The notes below the pieces were generated by a model, which saw nothing but the letters and a program-made list of their open reading frames with translations, was not told where the DNA came from and ran no database searches. Below are positions 48,401-54,400 of a stretch of 64,000 nucleotides of DNA, piece by piece. The DNA is from Sorex araneus. Taxonomy: Eukaryota; Chordata; Mammalia; Eulipotyphla; Soricidae. Positions within the stretch are counted from its first letter, which is position 1. The number at the start of each line of letters is the position of its first letter. Both the position numbers and the translations under genes were made by a program. The DNA is taken from the NCBI RefSeq assembly GCF_027595985.1, contig NC_073302.1, positions 407,194,503 to 407,258,502 on the forward strand, in the 5' to 3' direction.

Positions 48401-51400
48401 GGAACACAACTGTCACTGTCATCCTGTTGCTCATCTATTTGTTTGAGCGGGCACCAGTAATGTCTCTCATTGAGAGATTTATTGTTACTGTTTTTGGCAT
48501 ATCCAATACACAACGGGGAGCTTGCCAGGCTCTGCCGCTTGGGCTCAATACTCTCGGTAGCTTGCCGGGCTCTCTGAGAGGGGCAGAGGAATCGAACTCG
48601 GGTCAGCCGAGTGAAAGGCTAATGCCCAACTGCTGTGCTATTGCTCCAGCCCAGTGGGAACACAACAGAACATTTAAAATAGCCCTTTCCTTTAAAGAAA
48701 CAGTAACAGAAACAAGTCTGCAAGCATGAAATTATTTGACAGAAAACAGAGAAAGAAGACTCATATTAGTTTACCGTAAATGGGAGCTGGAGTTGGAGTA
48801 GGAGCTAGAAAGGACATTAATATAAAGTATTTTAATTAAAATTAGTAATGAAAGATAAAGATAACACAAGGACACAAGACTGAATAAGATTTAAATCATA
48901 AAACTAAGCTTTATAATTTTCTATTAGACATAGCATTGATTAAGCATGCAGTAATATTTTAGGGGAACTTTCAACTTTTAATAAGATTATTGCCCAGTTT
49001 TCTTATAAAAATATCACAATTCTGCATAAATGTCATTTAGCCCAATATTCCTAGACAGTGTTTATTTACATTGAAATCATCACCTCAATGCCATCTCTAA
49101 TTCACTTCTAAAACCGTAAAATTATAAAATCTTCACAAGCAAACATTTATGATAGATAACTATTGACAATAATATTTTCACCTTATAATAGGACAGTTTT
49201 TCTTTTTTCAGCAGAAAAGGTTGAACCAAGTCAACTGTGTTCAGGGATCACTACTGGCAGTTCTTGGGGGACAGTAAGTGGTGCCAGGGATTGAAGTTGG
49301 ATCAGCTGCATGCAAGGGCAAGTGCCTTACCCCTCTACTAACCCTCCACGCAGAAAGACAGTATTTCTATACTGTCTATATGCTAGACTTACCGACAACA
49401 CTAAGCACAGCACTGGCAGAGACCATGTCCAGTGATGTGTTGGCCACACACATGTAGGTCCCACTATCATCATCACTTACATCAGCAATCACCAAAAGGT
49501 CCTTGTCAACTGTGAACCTGTGGAGAAAAGTTCAGAGCAGCTTAAATGGACAATATCCAGCCAAACTCTAACTACTTTGCTGTCATGAAGGAAACAGAAT
49601 TTGATGAAAGAGAAAGTTATGAAAGATGGGTAATACATTAGTGCTAAAGTCCTACACTGCCACCTTAATAATGATAAAAGTTTGAAAGTGATTGGAATTA
49701 ATAGAATCTTAGGTTCTTGTATCAATTCATCTAGCCTGGGCCCAACAACCCAGCCTTTGGAGTTTTAGAAGTTTTCTTAAAGATCAGAGATTTCCCCCAG
49801 GTGAGGAGGGGGCGCTTTCAGCTGCTCTTTCTTGAGGGCTCTGTTAAGGCCTGTGCTGCTAAGGAATATTCAAAAACCACTGATTCAGCCCAATTTGTAA
49901 CACTATGTGTATTCTAAGTGAAGAATTTCTCTAATGTAAAGTTTTGTGTTATCTTGCCTCCTGTTATCTTGCCTCTAAATTCTTAGAGCGGAAAGTAAAT
50001 GCAAATAATAACTAGCTTTATCAGAAGAAACTGAAAGATAGATCAGTAACCACCACATTGAATTTCCTCATCCTGACTCGGGGCATGAAACGTTTCTCAG
50101 TTAATCTATGTGAACAGAATTCATGTATGGAATTAATGAGGTTGCACAAATCTCCATCTTCATGGGGAATTTCCAAATTAAAACACTAGCCAATTTAATA
50201 TGCAGTCATTTCTTCACAGTTCCTTCTCATCTTTTTCAGAGTCCTTAATTAAAACTGGCCAGCTGAGGCCTTAGAATTATCTGAAATTATCTGAAGTTAT
50301 AGAATTCTCCTCTGAACACAGAGGAGACAAGTCATAAAGTCGTTGTGGGGAGCTAGCTAAAAGTAACATGGATTTGTGTGTAGGCATCTTTGCCAAGGAA
50401 ACAGAAATTATTTCTACCTCCATATGGCTATTCCTTTAAAGGCGAGTGATACTTGTTCCTATTTTGTAACAACTAAAATTTACCCCTTCATTTTTGAACT
50501 TTGTCAAGTAGAGCACCTTTCCCAGAAAATGGTCTGATCTTTTTGCCACTGCAAAGTTGCAGCATGTTTAAGCTCTTTTAAATACTTTTCTATTTTATTT
50601 TTCCTCCCCTTCTTCTGGCATTAGGTAAAATCAAACAAAAACGCCCGACTAAAAGAGAAATCAGTGTTTTTAAAATACAGACAAGGATTCAGATACACTC
50701 TGGTGATAGAAGAGATTGTATCTCAGCATATTTGTGGAACAGTGAAAACATTTGTTGAGGTTTCACTGCACAAAATGGAAAACAGTGAAAACTGTCAAGT
50801 CTTAGAAGGTTTTTCCCCATTCTCAATTACACAGGAGACCAATGAAGTTTGACAACATTCTTAGGACTTTATTTCAAGAACTCAATGAATGTTGAGGTCT
50901 GCACATTTCACAGTATGGGGGAAAATGTGTATATATTTTGGAGAGAGTAGACTTGAGAAACTAAAAAAAAATTCAAAAAATTTCAAATCACCATTAAGTC
51001 ACTATATAATGAAACTTCAGTTCAAGGGTTGCTTAAAACATTGACACCAGCATGGCTCAACATGGCTACGATTTAATTAACCCAAACTGCAGTGCCGAAT
51101 CAACCTGTTAAAGAGAGAACTAAGAAGAAGGAAAAAAATGATCTTCAAATACCTTCCATCATTGGGCAGCTCACTGCTGTCCTTCAGCCACGTGACTGTG
51201 GGGATTAAGGTGTGGTCATGTTTCACTTTGCATTCAAAGGACACCATGCTCCCCCTTTGCACAACTGCATACTCAGGCTGTTTAATGATTCTTGTTGGAT
51301 CTGAAATTTAAAGTTAGTGTTAGCCATTGCTAGCTGAAGGATTTGTTCCAAGTTACATAACATTTTCCAAACAATTTTTTAAAAATCATTTTTGCCCTAC

Positions 51401-54400
51401 CTTTGATTTCTAAGTGAACTTCGTTCTTGGCCATTCCTAATTTATTCCGTGCAACACATGTATATGTTCCTGTGCTGTCCTTTTGGGCCACAGGAATTTC
51501 CAAGGTTCCATTTGCATGTAAAATATACATATCTTCATGAAGGGCACTACCTTTAGTTCCTTTAAACCTTCATTAGAGAAATGATCACAATGAGAAAAAA
51601 AGCGTCACAAATTGAACTCGTACATAACAGACCAGTTTCAAATGTCTGCATAACCACGACCTGCTTTATGGTATTTAAGTTCATATTTGGAATTTACACA
51701 AGCATATTAAATGCTTATAATATGCTCATGTTAAAGATGATATTAAAACTGGCAAATTCAATGTTAAGTGTGCCCAAATAATTAGGGTGACAAATACAAA
51801 ATATTTAAATTGCAATTTCATTATGAAGCATTTAATAAATGAAATATGACATGTTCTATAAATGAGCAATACATCTAGAAAAATGAAGGCTACTCTTTTT
51901 TGGGGGGGTTCACACCCAGCAATGCACAGGGGTTACTCCTGGCTCTGCACTCAGGAATTACTCTTGGTGGTGCTCAGGGGACCCATATGGGATGCTGAAA
52001 ATTGAACCTGGGTTGGTGGCGTGCAAGGCAAATGCCCTACCCACTGTGCTATTGCTCCAGCCCTGAAGGCTACTCTTTTTTGCACTGTGCACTTACTGTG
52101 ATTAATTTGTAACTTCATCTGCAGGATGTAACTCTAAAGAGACTTTTATTTCAAAGCTACAAGGATTGTGCTTCTGAAAGCAGGACTGGAAAGATATTCA
52201 GGGAAAGAATAAGACAAAAGCATTACGTGCATGTGGCCAACCTGGATTTGATCCCCTGCATTCCATATGGTACCCCAAGTACCTTCATAAGAGTTTCCTG
52301 AGTGTGGCCCCCAAAATAAAACAAGGCAAAAGTGGATTGTGGGTCAAGTACGTGCACAACAGCTTCTGCTTAGTGTAAGAGGACAGGAGAAGGATGGATG
52401 AGAATGTCTTCAGCCAAGTCAGCCTAGATTAAGCGCTAATGTCTCCACTAAGAAACATCTACATAAGCACTGTTGTCTCTTATCTATGGTTAAGGGGATA
52501 TCCGGGGAATTTGTCCTTTATTTAGAAATCTAAACCGATCTTCAATTTCACTTCATAGGAGGAACTCTGTACAACCCCAATAACTGCCAGGTGATCAATA
52601 AACGAGTTCTAAGTCTCTTTCACTCAATCTTTCTGAGCTGTTGCCTAGCCTAGGCTTGCCTCTCCTGGCTCATGTTGAAGTGAAAAACCAGAAATGTAAC
52701 TAGTACAGGAGAAGGGATGATGTAAAGCGGATGCTTGCAGCCATCCATTTTGACTGTGAACTGAGCTAAAATATTAGAAACCCAAATATTGCGGCCGCGC
52801 GGACTTAAAGTCTTCACTCTTAGCAATGAAGAGAAATTATTAGATGATGCCTATTCAGCAGGACTGATTGTTGGGGAAAATTTCCAATCAATAATAGTGA
52901 GTTCTGTATGGAAATATGGAATGTACTCAATATATATAGAGAATAATGGGAATATCATTAGCTACTTAGATGGGGGGTGGGGTGGGAGGGGGGTGTATTG
53001 GGGTTCTTGGTGGTGGAACGGGTGCACTGGTGTAGGGATGGTGGATTAATCAGTATTTGACTGTGACTTAAACCTGAAAGCTTTGTATTTTTTTTTCTTT
53101 TTTTCACGGTGGTTCAATAAAATATTTCTTAAAAAAAAAATAAAGTGGAGGCTCAAAGTATATAGGAGGTCTTACTGATCCCAGTTAGGAAAGCGGAGTA
53201 GGAAAGATATCAAACCTGGCAAGAACAACAGTTATGACTTTACTGAACTTCACTCCCAGCTAAAATGGTAATTTAATATAAAAAAAGTCCCAAATCAGTC
53301 CTTCCAAACACCATTCACTAAGACTCAGGAAATGTCCGTGGCATTACAGAAATATTTAATTTTTCAAAAACATACCTATAATTCTGAGGTCAACAAAGTG
53401 TATTGCTAACAAGTAGTTAATTGATAATTAATGTTTTGCTTTGCGTTTTTTCCCTGTTTTTGTTTGTTTGGGGGCCACACCCAGCAGTGGTCAGGAATTA
53501 CTCCTGGCAGTGTTCAGGGGTCTAGATACAGTGTCACAGATCAAACTGGGGGTTGCTTGTACATGGCAAGGGCCTTAATCCCTGTATCACCTCTCTGGCC
53601 TCTCCTCTCTGTTTTTGACTAAAATCAAAGATAGTGAGAAACCTGAAAGCTATAGCAAATGTGAATATTGAAGACAAAAGGAGCCATTTACTTACCACTC
53701 AATTGTGGGCAGTGGAGACCCAAAGAAGGCACAATCCAGTAAAGCAGGCCTGTTTGCAATGACCTGGTAGAGAGTGTTTGCAGATGTAAGGATTCGTGGT
53801 GGCTCAGCTAAAAACAGTTTTGAAAGATGAAGAAAAAATCAGAATAAAAACATTTAGGGCTACTATATGGTCACTATATTTTACTTTAAAATCAGGAGAG
53901 TTTGGTAAAGCACAACCAATAGGTTTCTCCTTTGTTCTCCATCATGTGTGACACTTCACTTGCTCTCTGCATCTTACTCAGGGACTTTAATAAATCATTG
54001 ATTTATCTTGTTTCTATACTTTGAGTTTAACACAGGCAGGGAAAGAACTTTCCATTGGTTTCTCTCCAGAACCTAGCTCAGCATCTTGCACAAAAGAAAT
54101 GGTCAGGCAATTTTTCTTGAACAAGTGGCTTATAATAACCCCAGGGTTATGGTGGAGATGGGTGGGGAAGAGCTCTCAGCTGGCCGGAAATAGCAGCATT
54201 CTAATGACTGGAACCCAGACCCGAACTGTGCTTCCTAAACATCCACCAATATCCTGACTGTTCTCTTCATGGAATTTATCTACCTTTCTTTAAAGCACAA
54301 AGGAAAAAATACCAACCACTGGTTGGCTTCCTGACTATTACTGTGTTTAAGAAGGAAATCTGCTATACTTCCTGAGTTGAAATGTAATTCTCTGTACCTC

